Shown piece after piece: positions 44,104-54,695 of a stretch of 64,000 nucleotides of DNA. The stretch covers positions 27,263,763 to 27,327,762 of the forward strand of contig CM072522.1 of NCBI GenBank assembly GCA_036898135.1. The letters are read 5' to 3'. A program made the position numbers and the translations under genes. The stretch comes from Oncomelania hupensis. Lineage: Eukaryota; Mollusca; Gastropoda; Littorinimorpha; Pomatiopsidae. The first letter of the stretch is position 1. Every line of letters starts with the position of its first letter. The notes beneath the pieces are model-generated. The model was not told where the DNA came from and did no database searches. It worked only from the letters and a program-made list of their open reading frames with translations.

Positions 44104-44227
44104 AGCTAGCACTCACCTGTCACCCGTTTTCATCTTCTGTGGTTTTTTCTAAAGCATCATAAACAAAAACTATTACACTTAAATAGTAAATTACTCCAAT
44201 CTTGAGGCAGTGATATAATTTAGACCT

Positions 44228-44490
44228 GAACACAGTTGACCTCCCATCGCACAGACTTAAAGATCCTGATGCTCATGTCCTAGATGAGCGAGTGCCAGCT
44301 TCACCCAGCAAGCACAACGTTTCTTTTCTCCCATACCCTGTCACCCAGGATCATGCTCAGTGGTCTAGATGTCAGACGATGCATCCAAGGCTTCAAGTGG
44401 GTTCCTCAAGTTATATCCTTTGTCAGCCAGCATCTAAAGCAGCTCTTTAGCTGGAAAATTGCTATATAACAGCGATTAAATAAATAATTT
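44228..44490 (+). mobile_element. tRNA-derived SINE, CACTAGGTCC family
   Basis: Starts AAAGATCCTGATGCTCATGT followed by CCTAGATGAGCGAGTGCC. Later come ATGTCAGACGATGCATCCAA, CCAGCATCTAAAGCAGCTCT, and the ending GGAAAATTGCTATATAACAG with an A-rich tail. Confidence 0.75.
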
Positions 44491-44559
44491 TAATAAATGG
44501 TGTGACCTAAACATTTTAGTACTTCTTATTTTTCATGCCAAGTTTGACCCTACTTTTTC

Positions 44560-46130
44560 AGAAAGAATTATCATCAAAAACATAAAACCTAACAAAGCCC
44601 CCAGTCATGAATGCATTCCAAGTATTGTCCTGAAAACCCTGGCTGACAACATTGCCCCTGCCCTTACTTGCGTCTTCCAGAGATTTATCAGCTCCTGCAA
44701 ACTCTCACTGGACTGGCTTGGAGGGCACATCTCCTGTGCATTGAAGAAAGGGGACCGTAAAGACCCGGCGAACTACCGCCCAATATCTCTTATCTCTATC
44801 CCATGCAAATCTTGGGACATATCATCTTCGCCACATCATGAGTCATCTTGAACGCCACAACATACTGACCAATCTAAACCATGGCTTCAGCTCTGGTTTC
44901 TCAACAAAAACTCAGCTCCTAACTATCACCAACGACCTCACTCACTTCCTATGACAAAGGCAACCAGACTGACATGGCTATCCTTGATTTCTCCAAGGCA
45001 TTTGACACTATCCCCCACAACCTACTTGTCCACAAACTCTGCTACTATGACATCACTGGCAACCTTCACTACTGGATATCACCCTTCCTTACCCAACGAA
45101 CCATGCAAGTGGTGGTAGAGGGAGAGAAATCTGCTACAGCCACTGTCAACTCCAGAGTCCCACAGGGCACAGTTCTAGGCCCACTCCTTTTTCTCTGCCA
45201 CATCAATGACCTCCCATAGGCAGTAAAATCGCAAGTGCCTCTGTTTGCGGATGACTGTCTCATCTACCGTGAGATCAATAGCTATGACGACCACAACATC
45301 CTCCGAGCGGACCTGAAATATCTTGAAACCTGGGCAGAAAAGTGGGGCATGAGGTTCAATGCTACTAAATGCTAAACCATGAGCATCTCAAGAGGTTCAC
45401 CACAAACCTTTATGTACTCCCTCAACAACACCAAACTCCAACAAGTCTCCAACAACCCTTACCTAGGCATCCTCTTATCTGATGACCTGAAATGGTCACT
45501 TCACATAAACAAAGCTACAAAGAAAGCCAGCTGTGCCCTGGGCTTCATTCGTAGAAATCTGTGCCACTGCCCAACCTCTTGCAAATGCGATGCATATCTT
45601 GCTCTAGTCCGTCCCCTAATGCCAATGGAATTTGGTGCAATCATCTGGGACCCCTACCTTGAGCAAGACATTGAAAACTGGAATGAATTCAGCGTAATAA
45701 AGCATGCTTCATCTCAAGAGACTACAGATCTTCTAGCCCAGGCTTCGTCACAGGTCTCCTGAAAAGATTAGATCTCCCCTCCCTCCAATATAGACGTGAG
45801 CAACTCCACTTAACATTCCTGTTAAACTTTAAGGACTAGTGCCGGCTATGCCATCAGATTTCTTTTCTGTTTCCACAGCAACCTGACTGCCTGATCAGAC
45901 CCAAACGCTCCACTTCAGCTGACTTCATCTCTAGTAACCCATAGACAATAATATCCGTAACAATAATAGATGCTTCAAAGTGCCCCAGTGCAACACAAAG
46001 AAGTACAAACAATCTTTTTTTTCCATGCACCATTGTTGCCTGGAACAACCTTGACAATTCAGTTGTTGGCACAACATCTATTGAGAGCTACACAACTGTA
46101 CTAGCATCTGCTACGAACCGTTAAAAAAGC
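44560..46130 (+). pseudogene. CR1/jockey-type LINE reverse transcriptase, decayed second copy
   Basis: Fragments read IKNIKPNKAPSHECIPSIVL, NYRPISLIS, then DFSKAFDTIPHNLLVHKLCY, RVPQGTVLGPLLFLCHINDL, LFADDCLIYREINSYDDHN (about 45240-45300), GLKY-like ADLKYLETWAEKWGMRFNA, and NPYLGILLSDDLKWSLHI. Stops (45217, 45373) and frameshifts break it. It is the same domain order as 780-2729 but clearly a diverged family member. The 3' end runs to about 46130. Confidence 0.85.
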
Positions 46131-46479
46131 AGCATCGCCCCTCCCCCCTCCCATCCTCCAAGACTGTTGCGCCTATGCCAGTATATGGATGTAGCAATGT
46201 GCTTCACCAGAACCAGAACGATTACAAGTTTATATAGCATCTGGACGTTTTGGCAGTGGGCACTTTCGGCGACACCGCCGAAAAGTCCAATCTACTTTTC
46301 CGCCGAATCATCCATATGATTTCTTAAGAAAGTTCCCGTCGAAAGCGCACTGGATCTTAGTCACGCTAAAATAAACAAGCTAAATTAATTAACAATTTTG
46401 TATCTTGACCCCATGATATTTTTTACTTATTACTCTAATTAGATAAAAACTTTTATCGCCTTTTGTATTAAATAATTGA

Positions 46480-47150
46480 TGTGTCTTTTCCAATTTAATT
46501 TTTGTGTAAAATATACACCTAAAAATTTTACTTACTTTATTACATATTTACAATTACATATTTAAGTCCTTGTGTTTCAATATAAAATTTAGGAAATATT
46601 TTCAGATTTTGACCATTATTAAACAGTAACATGTTTGTCTTTTCACTAGCTAGTTCAAGGTCATTATTATTCATAAAAAGGCAAATGTTATTTAGTTCTG
46701 ATTGATATACATTTTGTAAGTGTTTAATTTCATATAAAGAAAGGCTTTTCCTCAAAGATTTGTTAGTCCTTATTGCGATATCAATCATCTGCATACTGAA
46801 CAAGGTGGGTTTTTTTATTTATATATTTTGGTAGATCGTGAATAAGTATATTAAATAATATAGGTAATTTAATCGAGCCTTGTGGAATTCCCATATTTAT
46901 AAAATTGAATTAGAATTTCCAACTTTTACAATCATGTTTTTTCCTGTAAGGAATGTTTTAATATATGTGGCCTAATAATACTATGTTTTTAAGCTTATAC
47001 AATAATCGTTTGTGCCATACTCGATCGTATGCTTTTTGTAAATATCAAAAAAGGTTGCTAGTAAACTCTTTCTTTTAGCAAATTGCTTCTGTAGAAAGTT
47101 AACAATGTGATCTACTAAAGATCATATGTATAATATGTGTATTACTGTGT
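46480..47150 (-). pseudogene. Reverse transcriptase fragment of a LINE, AT-rich and decayed
   Basis: Minus strand: MGIPQGSIKLPILFNILIHD near 46890-46830, LPKYINKKTHLVQYADD (catalytic YADD near 46795), then after a small insertion that shifts frame IAIRTNKSLRKSLSLYEIKH, LQNVYQSELNNICLFMNNND and KTNMLLFNNGQN. This matches the palm of jockey/I-type reverse transcriptases. The rest upstream (46950-47100) is recognisable only as KHRLLKLKNIVLLG-like pieces. Confidence 0.7.
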
Positions 47151-47354
47151 ATCAATTATAGTACATGTTATAACTTTTATATTTACAAAATAAAAATTAC
47201 AAAAATCTTCACCAACGTTCTCTATTATTAAAAACAAAAGGCAGTTTTGAGCGTGTAATCATTAAAACTTACAACAGTGATAACAATTTCGGATGAGAGT
47301 ATAAACCGAGGTCTAGTCTGTGTGTTGCATACATTCCATCATAACGGACTTTAA

Positions 47355-47600
47355 AGTAAAGATCCTGACGCTCATGTCCTAGACGGGTGAGTGCCGGTAA
47401 CAAGAACACACCCAGCATGCACTAGGTCCTTCTCCCCCATCCCTGGCTGGCCAGGATAGTGCTCAAGACCATGCGCCCAAAGGCTGCGGGTGGGCGTCTC
47501 GGGCGGTTTGAGTTAGATCCTGTATCGGCCAGCGCCTAGAGTCTGGTCTAGTACGGCGAGATAAGTGCGCTATAAAAATCCTCAATAATAATAACAATTA
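47355..47600 (+). mobile_element. tRNA-derived SINE, CACTAGGTCC family
   Basis: AAAGATCCTGACGCTCATGT, CCTAGACGGGTGAGTGCCGG, ACACCCAGCATGCACTAGGT, CCTTCTCCCCCATCCCTGGC, TGGCCAGGATAGTGCTCAAG and the ending GATAAGTGCGCTATAAAAAT. This is the cleanest member of the family in the window and a good reference for the minisatellite comparison. Confidence 0.85.
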
Positions 47601-47634
47601 TTTTATAAATAGGCCTATAGACGGCACCGCCGAA

Positions 47635-47712
47635 TGGGCCAGACTAGCGCCGAGCCGTCTCGCCGCCGAACCGTCCCACCGCCGAGCCGTCCACCGCCGA
47701 ACCGTCCAGGGT
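47635..47712. repeat. CCGCCGAACCGTCC minisatellite
   Basis: Four to five copies of GCCGAACCGTCC/GCCGAGCCGTC near the right end of the TIR element. Confidence 0.7.
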
Positions 47713-47747
47713 GTGACGCCAAATGCAAATCGTCCCGCTGCCGAAAC

Positions 47748-48529
47748 GGCCGTAATTCGTTTAATATGAATGAAATGAATAAAAACTAAACATATTTTAA
47801 AATAAAATAAAATAAAAAAGATCGGTTAGATTCTGAAAGTAACAATCACAGCTTACCGGAATGTCGAATCAAAAGGGAAGACAAGAAACGGTAAGCCTGT
47901 GACTAATAAATGACATCAATAAACGCAACATTTACACGTATCTCGAGATATGTTACTAATAATAGTACGTAAACATATCAAGCCTTCGCATCCGGAAGTA
48001 AGACGCCTGATGGGAATGCGGAAATGAAGATGGTATGAAAAATTGTAAGGTAAATCTTTTGATCAAGCAAACGTCTCGTAGACATTTTTTTGTAATTTAT
48101 TATTTAAATTAATTGTACACACATTAGTCACAAACTAAAATGAAGAATAATTAATTATAATATATACATTGACTATTTCAATAGTAGTTTTATCCAGTTG
48201 TGCTGTCAATTTTTTTTCTAAAAGCTATCCGAAACTACACGAACCTTCTGTCTCTGTATCGAGCGATTAGCTGTGTCAGTGACCGGTGGAATTTGTGTTA
48301 AGAAGCAAACACGAAAGAGTATTGAGGGATTTGATTTTTGTCTTCGCTGTTTCTACACCTTCAGGCTACTGAAGAAGCATTTTAAGACGTGTAAATATAG
48401 ATAGATTACTTTATTGGCCCTTGCTTTTTGTGTATGACTATGATCACCACTAACTCTGCAGTCACTAACAATGCACCTTTGTAGTTTGTAAACGCGGTAA
48501 ATCTCATAAAAACTCGGTTTCATTGATGA
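47748..48529. other. Unassigned region
   Basis: AT-rich. No gene recognised. Confidence 0.3.
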
Positions 48530-48835
48530 TGATGTCCATTTATAACGCGCATGTCTCCATCCATTGTCGAATGCTCAGTGCGCGAGCCGATACATGATCT
48601 ATCTCGAGCCACCTGAAACGCCAACTTGCAGCATTTTTGGGTGCATAGGCCATAGTCAGACGACTGAGCACTATCCAGGGGTAGATGAGAAAGTGGGGGG
48701 GGGGGGGGGGGAGAGGGGGGAAGGGTATGTGACCTTGTGCATGCATGCTGGGTGTATTTTTGTATCCTGCACTCACCTGTTTAGGACATGAGCATCATCA
48801 GGATCTTTAAACTCCATGCGACGGAATGCGTGCGG
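48530..48835 (-). mobile_element. tRNA-derived SINE, CACTAGGTCC family, minus strand
   Basis: Minus strand: AAAGATCCTGATGATGCTCA, TGTCCTAAACAGGTGAGTGC, ACACCCAGCATGCATGCACA, then a poly-C tract (48696-48713 as G on the plus strand), GGATAGTGCTCAGTCGTCTG and the end GCGCGTTATAAATGGACATC. Confidence 0.75.
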
Positions 48836-48894
48836 GCACATACTAGACCTCCGAAGGAGTAGGAGAGCGGTGTCTCAGGTTTTGTTTTTCCCCC

Positions 48895-49005
48895 TCCCCT
48901 CCAAGCCATTACCGTCATTTGAACCCCTGCCTGCAAGGGCTGCGAAGTTATCGTCTGACATGAGAATACACAGTGTACACCACTGAGCTAACTGAGCTCA
49001 TTGAA
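48895..49005 (-). mobile_element. tRNA-like SINE head, minus strand
   Basis: Minus strand: GAGCTCAGTTAGCTCAGTGG (A box) and GCAGGGGTTCAAATGACGG (B-box-like). It has a tRNA-like promoter without a matched acceptor stem. Confidence 0.5.
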
Positions 49006-49574
49006 GAGAAGAGGGTTAGCACACCCAAACCCTAATGAATTAATATAGTTTTAGAATTCAGTTCGTTCGATGATTGCTTCCACAGTAATGTAGGAAGATT
49101 TAAGCCACGGAGCTGAGTTGTTCATCTTTCCATACTATTTCATAGTAGATTGAATTTATTATGTGGAGATTGGTTTCATTATTTCTGCCTAGATCATTAT
49201 ATATGATTATGGGTTGTCTGATGTTTGTGTCAGACTCACATTTGCTTATACTGCGTGAGTCACTAGCGACTCACTCATGCGTAAGCCGTAGCAATTTCTA
49301 CTAAAGTTGACTTCCCCTTTGGCTTGGCTCAAGGTGGTAAGCACAAGGCGAACATCAAAGTTGCATTCAATGTGTTAAAAATTTGAATCCACAATGAAAC
49401 TGCATGCAGCAGCTACAGCATGATTATAATTTATAGGAGGAAATGAATCAACTTACTGATTGTGACTGAAGGAAATTTTGCAATAAACAGTGATCCCCGA
49501 TAATATGTGTTTTTAGCTGTGATCATGCTAGAGATTTTGTTCATTATTGATTTTTGTTTTAAAATTTGTTCCAG

Positions 49575-49667
49575 CTGAAACAGGATTTAACTGAAGGCAC
49601 CAACTTGCTGCATGTTGCCCAACGCCAAGGACAACTGAACAATCCTGAGTGTTACCAGCAGGCTTGA
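49575..49667 (+). CDS. Candidate terminal exon
   Basis: A pyrimidine-rich tract ending TTTGTTCCAG precedes an open stretch reading LKQDLTEGTNLLHVAQRQGQ, then LNNPECYQQA and TGA (49665-49667). The composition and splice site look like a real exon, but 30 residues give no domain. Other exons of the gene were not identified. Confidence 0.35.
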   Translation: MKQDLTEGTNLLHVAQRQGQLNNPECYQQA

Positions 49668-50431
49668 CTTCTTTTGGTAATTTATACTGTTATAATTATG
49701 GTATTTTAGTACTGTCTGCGGCCAGTTGTTGCGGCCCCTGTAATAGGAAATGTATGTTGTAAAAATTTTATTTCTTTGGTGGTTTAAGCGGTATTTTTGG
49801 GAACATTGTAAAAACCTATGAATCGCGTCAGTATTTAAGGAGCAGGGGTCATAGTTTAGGGAAAATGTTGTGGCTAATAGCCCCAGAATTGCATGGTATT
49901 AATGAAAGCTAGGGGTAGCTGACTTGCAGAGACTTACGGTCGCCACTGTTCTAGCCTCTGCCTCTATAAGTCTATTTGAACAAAGCAGTAGCAGGTTGTC
50001 CAATCTAGAGACCCCCTCTCTGTACACTGAGTGTCTGGGGCTCGCCCTGGATCTAACACTTGTTTCTCACACACTTGCTACCTCTGCGAGTCTCAACTGC
50101 ACTAGCATAGATCTGCTAGGAGCCGCTAAAAAGCGACCACTTTACTTCAATTGTTCTGGTCTCGGGCTCCATCCCATAAAATAGTTTCTAACATTATTTG
50201 TAAAGAACGTGAAGTTTTTAATTTACAACAGTTCTTCTGTTCTTGTATGCCTATTCTAGATAGTTCTTCATACTTCTCACTAGCTGAACTTGCTGCTATA
50301 GTGCTAAACTTCAAATCCTGTTACAGGCCGCAGAGACTGGTAAAGAGGCGAACATAGACCTTGGCAAGGCTCCGCTACTCAGTGTTCCCATGACAATCAA
50401 ATCGGTATTAACGGAAAAAGTAGAATTTGTG
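49668..50431. other. Unassigned region
   Basis: A 50-base block at 49832-49885 (CAGTATTTAAGGAGCAGGGG) resembles 57488-57535 (CAGTATTTAGGTGTAGGGAT), so a repeat or duplicated flank. No gene seen. Confidence 0.35.
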
Positions 50432-50758
50432 CCAAGGGTAGGGGTTGAAATCCATCATAACATAGGGTAGGCAGGGTTAGAAATTACCTTTTATACAAAG
50501 ATGCCCTTTGGGTGCATTACTTGAGATTTTTTGGGTGCCCCCAAAAAGTGTTTGAGTGCCCAGACAAATAACTTGAAATACACGAATGACCTTCTATGAG
50601 ATTCCTTTTTGTTAAAGCTAACCTTACATTACATTACATTACATGATTATTAGGTACTCCAACCTTTTTTGTGATTTTCTTTAACTCAGTTTGGACACTA
50701 AAGTATTTACATAGATCTTTTTATTCTGAACACAGTGGTATATTTTTTTCCCCCATAG

Positions 50759-50900
50759 GACAAATAGGTAAAAAGTTATTAATGTTTGAAAATGCAGAAT
50801 GTTGGTGTTTTTTTGGCAACGTTTTGGAATTGAAGAAATTGACAACTTTGGAGTCTGAAAGTGAAGCCAATATTGATACCAGAAAGCTGATTTTTGACAG
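50759..50900 (+). CDS. Candidate internal exon
   Basis: Preceded by TTTTTTTCCCCCATAG and followed by GACAG|GTAACT. 142 bases, opening with two bases of a codon, then QIGKKLLMFENAECWCFFGN, VLELKKLTTLESESEANIDT, RKLIFD. Good splice signals and no stop. No domain is recognised. It lies inside the probable outer hAT, so it could be transposon or host. Confidence 0.4.
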
Positions 50901-51240
50901 GTAACTCCTTCATATGTTATACTCCAAGCCCAATTTTCTTCAGGCCTATCCCATGTCAGACCTGCATACCCTTCCGTAATCTTCCTTAATTTTACGGAAT
51001 TTTACCCTCTAGTACGGGAGTACGAAATTTTATGCAAAATTACTGAGAAAACAATTGAAAAACTACGCAATTTTTAGAGCCGTGTAAACTTATAAATTGT
51101 TGTCTGCTAGGCCTAGAAGCCGACAGAGTAACCGCCCTTGCATGAGAGCAAATGTTTCGAGAGTTGTGATTGGACGTTGTGAACCAATTAACATGCTCGA
51201 ACGTTACGAGCTTAGATTGTCGCGCCGATCTTGAGTGAAA

Positions 51241-51640
51241 ATGGCGAGTGGAGAAAGTTCTAATCGGGCTAAAGTTGCACGTTTACATGAGACAGACTAC
51301 GAATCAGAAGAGTCTGAGTGTGTAGAGATTGCTCAAGTGCAGAAGAAGAAGAAAAAGCTGCAGTTGCAAGTATTTCGTTCGGATTACATGCGGACTTGTC
51401 TTGTGGCTTCAAAAAACATGGCCCAGAATTATATGTGTACTGTTCTGTGTGCGATTCTGACTTCTCAGTTGGGCATGGAGGAGCAAACGTCTGTAAGCGG
51501 CTGGTCCTCAAATCTCGCCATGAAGACACCAGATATGTCAGGCCAGAAGAGCTGGACCATCTCAAATGTGCCTACTCCAGGCAGCTGGCACAATATAAGG
51601 ACCAGTTTAAAAAAAACTGCAAAATTTGTTCAGGGTACAG
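51241..51640 (+). pseudogene. BED-like zinc-finger N-terminus of a hAT transposase, frameshifted
   Basis: ATG at 51241: MASGESSNRAKVARLHETDY, an acidic stretch (ESEESECVEIA), KKKKKLQ. A frameshift near the A6 run at 51410 leads to YVYCSVCDSDFSVGHGGANV, CKRLVLKSRHEDT. This is the C2H2-like fold of BED/hAT proteins (CxxC ... H). The reading ends QYKDQFKKNCKICSG near 51640 with a GTACAG donor-like site. The catalytic core does not follow, because sequence of the inserted hAT begins at 51844. Confidence 0.65.
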
Positions 51641-52049
51641 TCTTTTCAGTGTGGTCGATTTCAACTGTAAAACCTCACAATGTTCTGTTGTTATTGGTAA
51701 ACATATTCACAGTTACAAGTCCTTATTTTGACAGCTGATAAAACTATTTAAAAAAATTTTTTAAAGGCAAACTTTGAATTCATAATTTATGTGTAGTGCC
51801 TATTCCTGTGAATTACACATCTTTATCATGAAAATGGCATTTGCAGGGTGCGTACTCTACCTGGAAAACCTGGAAAGTCCTGGAATTGCAAAATTGCTTT
51901 TCCAGGCCTTGAAAATCCTGGAATTTCATTACTTATCATGGAAAACCCTGGAATTTAGAAATAACGTAGCTCGTTCGTTTAGCGAGCGTCGCCGAGCGAG
52001 CGGGCGAGAGAGAAAGAGAGTGAGAGAGAGGCTGTTTCCAGTTTGTGGC

Positions 52050-52081
<32 letters not shown>

Positions 52082-52266
52082 GTAGATTATAGTCACACGA
52101 CACTTTCGCATATAGGTGACTACTGGACCGATTTATACTGACACCAGCGGGCCAGTTGTTGGTAAAGGGGAAAATAATATGATCACACATTGACCAATCC
52201 GGGATTCGAACCAGCGACCTTTCGGTTACTAGGAAGACGCTCTTACCAACTGAGCTACCCGGCCCC
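52050..52266 (-). mobile_element. tRNA-Thr-like SINE with (CAA)n tail, nested in the inner hAT
   Basis: Minus strand: GGGCCGGGTAGCTCAGTTGG, TAAGAGC (A box), TTCCTAGTAACCG (an AGT-like anticodon loop), GCTGGTTCGAATCCCGG (B box). A body with AGTAGTCACCTATATGCGAA and a (CAA)n tail follow. A perfect 13-base duplication TCCAGTTTGTGGC flanks it (52037-52049, 52267-52279). The tRNA part lacks a paired acceptor stem, so it is a SINE and not a gene. Confidence 0.85.
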
Positions 52267-52499
52267 TCCAGTTTGTGGCGATTGCACTAGAGCTATTTAT
52301 AGCTCAGTGGACTCGCAGCGTGATGCTCACATGAATCATTCTATTCACTAATTGGCTAGTCTAGAACTTCCGTTTTTGCAGCAAAACTTCTGATTGGCTA
52401 GGCCTAATTCTTTGTTTGCGACACGCGGTTTGCGATAAGTTTCATATGAATTTGTGTGGTGCTAATGCGGTGAAAATATTTTGTAGACCAAATTAAAAC

Positions 52500-53206
52500 A
52501 TGCCTGGAAAGTGCGTATTTCAGGCGATTTGGACAAAGAATAAAGACTACTGTAGCTGGTTAGGTCCTGGAAAGTTACAAAGATGTGCGAGTTCTCAGAA
52601 GAGATGTCCTCAATTGAGATTGAGAAAGATCCTGTGCGCCTTTATGAATTCTGGCACCAACATCTTTCAAAGTCTGCACATTCCAACTTATGGAAAGTTG
52701 TGAGAATGCTGCTTGTATTGTCACATGGGCAGGCATCAGTTGAACGGGGTTTCTCAGAAAACAAACAAACAATGGCAGTTAACATGTCAGAGGGAGCCCT
52801 TGTTGCTTTGAGAAACATCAATGACCATGTTAACAGCAAAGGAGGCCTTAAGCAAGTCACCATCACAAAACCCATGCTTTTTGCTGCAGCGACTAGCAGA
52901 CAGAAATATCATCAGTATTTGGACAAGCAAAGGGAGGAGAAAGAAAAAGCTGATAGGCTGCAAAAGCGTAAGGCAGAGTTAGATGACCTTGAAGAGTTGA
53001 AAAAAAAGAAGAGGAGAACTGAGGAAATGTGGAAGTCTCTTGTGCATTCTGCAGATGAATATGCTCAAAAAGCTGAAAACAAGTGTGACATTAAACTGCT
53101 GGCAAAATCAAATGCAATGAGAAAATCAGCAAAAGAGAAGAAGGGAGAACTTGACAATTTAGAAAAACAGATAGAAGAAAAGTCTTGCCAGATTAAGAAT
53201 TCTTAA
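52500..53206 (+). pseudogene. hAT transposase: N-terminal scrap and C-terminal dimerisation domain
   Basis: ATG at 52500 reads MPGKCVFQAIWTKNKDYCSW, like the start of BED-type hAT-related proteins. The frame then jumps: from 52583 a 207-residue reading has IEIEKDPVRLYEFWHQHLSK, VVRMLLVLSHGQASVERGFS and AVNMSEGALVALRNINDHVN. This is the hAT C-terminal dimerisation region (the SVERGFS motif). The middle with the catalytic DDE core is missing. The end (residues 120-207) is Lys/Glu-rich and probably coiled coil, ending at TAA 53204-53206. The intact C-terminal frame suggests a recent deletion derivative or selection for a truncated product. Confidence 0.75.
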
Positions 53207-54639
53207 CCTGCTGGAAAAGAAAAAAAAATCAGCCAACAAAAAGAGGGCTGAACTCAGATTGTTTGTGTGCTGCACAGTGCATTTGTGCATTTTTGTATTT
53301 GTAGTGATATTCTTTTCTTTTATCATAAAACAAAAATAAGCAACACCAGCCAACTGTTTATAACAGTAAGATTTGTGCATTTTTGTATTTGTAATGATAT
53401 TCAACATATATTTTTTTCTTTTATCATAAAACAAAGTAAGCAACACCAGCCAAAAGTTTATAAAAGAAATTTATTCGCAACATAATCAAGAAAAAAAACA
53501 GCCATGAAATTTTGTATGGGTCTGGAAAACCCTTGAAAAGTCCTGGAATTTTACTTTGTAAGACCAGTACGCACCCTGCATTTGAGTCAATCACCTGTAA
53601 TGTAAATAAAACTCTGTGGAACAGTTATCCTTCATCACAACCGGGTCAGTGATGTGCAGGTTTATCTTTTGTTGCATGCCATGGTCTCTTATGATACTAA
53701 GTAATCATTTTTTAAAATCTGTTTGATATTGTTTCCTTCTTTTTGCTATCCTTTTAAAAACTGGGTTTTTGTGCTTTTTTAAGTAGTAAACGTGCCGTGA
53801 ATTTATTCATACCTTGGTTATTCAGAAACACCGCGTTTACTCATGTATGTAGAATTACTGAAGGAAAATGCAAAATTACTGAAATTCACAGGGAAAACTA
53901 CTGATCAGTAATGCGTAAGGTAGGCAGGTCTGCCATGTAATGTTCAGCTGTTTTGGTGCTTCAAAGTTGGGAAATCATCAAATTCGCAGTGCATGCCGGC
54001 AAATTATAGGCCTACTAGTGTGCTACTACGCTCAGCTCTCATGTCGCTGAATAGGCCTACGAGTTCGCCATGGCCGCAAGAAAACCCGAACACCGTTTGG
54101 GTACACTTTTCTACGGCAAAGCGCTCAGCGATAGAGTAATGCACAAATTAATAAATACCCTAGTTTTATAAAGGAAAGTCTGCTAATTTTTAAACTTCTA
54201 GTTAAAATCAAACTTACATCAAAACCGCTTTATCCATTTTGTTCGGCTCGTAACAACACTTAAACACATCAGAGCCCACCATATTTGATATGTAAATGAA
54301 GCTAAGTATCCGAACTTCTCATTGGTTCTTATTTTTAGGCCATCCAATGAAATATCTTAAAGCACTTTGAGTTTGAAACGAGCAACCTCGCAGCAGACGC
54401 GCTGACATTTTTTTCGGAGCGGCATTCAGCGCTCGTATAGAAGTGTATTCAAAAGCTGTTTTCTCGGAATCTTTCACATAAACATGCATTAAAAACAACA
54501 CAGATGTAAAGATAAAGCTTTCAATTTTTATTTGAATACAGCCACTGTTCGTTTTGATGCAGTTTTACATTAATAATAAGTGTTGAAAGTGAAGTCAAAA
54601 CTGCCGAGCGGACAAGAGCCAATGAAGGGCTTGGAGTAC

Positions 54640-54695
54640 CTATGATTATTGCTTTAGGTCCAGCGGACTCTTCCTAGCCAAATCAGGACCACTTA
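54640..54695 (-). mobile_element. 3' end of the retroelement seen at 27.93-28.52 kb
   Basis: Complement: GTCCTGATTTGGCTAGGAAG, AGTCCGCTGGACCTAAAGCA, ATAATCATAG. Same ending as the element nested in the pogo-like transposon. Short 5'-truncated copy. Confidence 0.65.

Larger units (their letters stand above)
40180..44135 (-). mobile_element. SINE (minus strand) expanded internally into a minisatellite
   Basis: The left edge (40180-40330) is the 3' part of a CACTAGGTCC-family SINE on the minus strand, with AATATAGCGCTTTTCCAGCC near its end. The right edge (44100-44120) reads CTAGCACTCACCTGTCACCC, the complement of the SINE 5' part (GGGTGAGTGCCGG). The array between derives from the SINE interior: the unit has CCAGGGATGGGGGA and GGACCTAGT, matching the complement of SINE CACTAGGTCCTTCTCCCCCA and TCCCTGG. 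Confidence 0.7.
46242..47747. mobile_element. TIR element with CCGCCGAA-rich ends, host to later insertions
   Basis: The left end GGACGTTTTGGCAGTGGGCA and the complement of the right end, GGCCGTTTCGGCAGCGGGAC, are inverted repeats. Subterminal GGCGACACCGCCGAA (left) and many GCCGAACCGTCC/GCCGAGCCGTC units (right, 47635-47710) reinforce it. Target duplications were not clear. Inside lie a LINE pseudogene (46480-47150) and a SINE (47355-47600). Confidence 0.5.
51844..53578 (+). mobile_element. hAT-type transposon (inner level), internally deleted
   Basis: The left end CAGGGTGCGTACT and the complement of the right end (53566-53578) are identical over 13 bases. CATTTG lies outside both (51838-51843, 53579-53584), a 6-base target duplication. 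Subterminal CCTGGAAAAC/TCCTGGAATT repeats occur near both ends. The coding content is an N-terminal scrap at 52500 and a C-terminal ORF at 52583-53206. A SINE (52050-52266) is inserted inside. Confidence 0.85.
50957..53932 (+). mobile_element. hAT-type transposon (middle level), 6-base target duplication
   Basis: The left end CAGACCTGCATACC and the complement of the right end, CAGACCTGCCTACC, differ at one position. CCATGT lies directly outside both (50951-50956, 53933-53938). Subterminal TTACGGAATTTTAC and AATTACTGA repeats occur near both ends, typical of hAT transposase-binding regions. It carries a BED-like N-terminal coding fragment (51241-51640). A second hAT (51844-53578) is inserted inside. 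Confidence 0.75.

Noticed and set aside
52196..52266. Possible tRNA-Thr gene on the minus strand
   Set aside because: It has a tRNA-like arm but is followed by a SINE body and tail and is flanked by a target duplication.
54068..54170. Short ATG frame starting MAARKPEHRLG
   Set aside because: 33 codons with no splice support, inside the probable outer hAT element.
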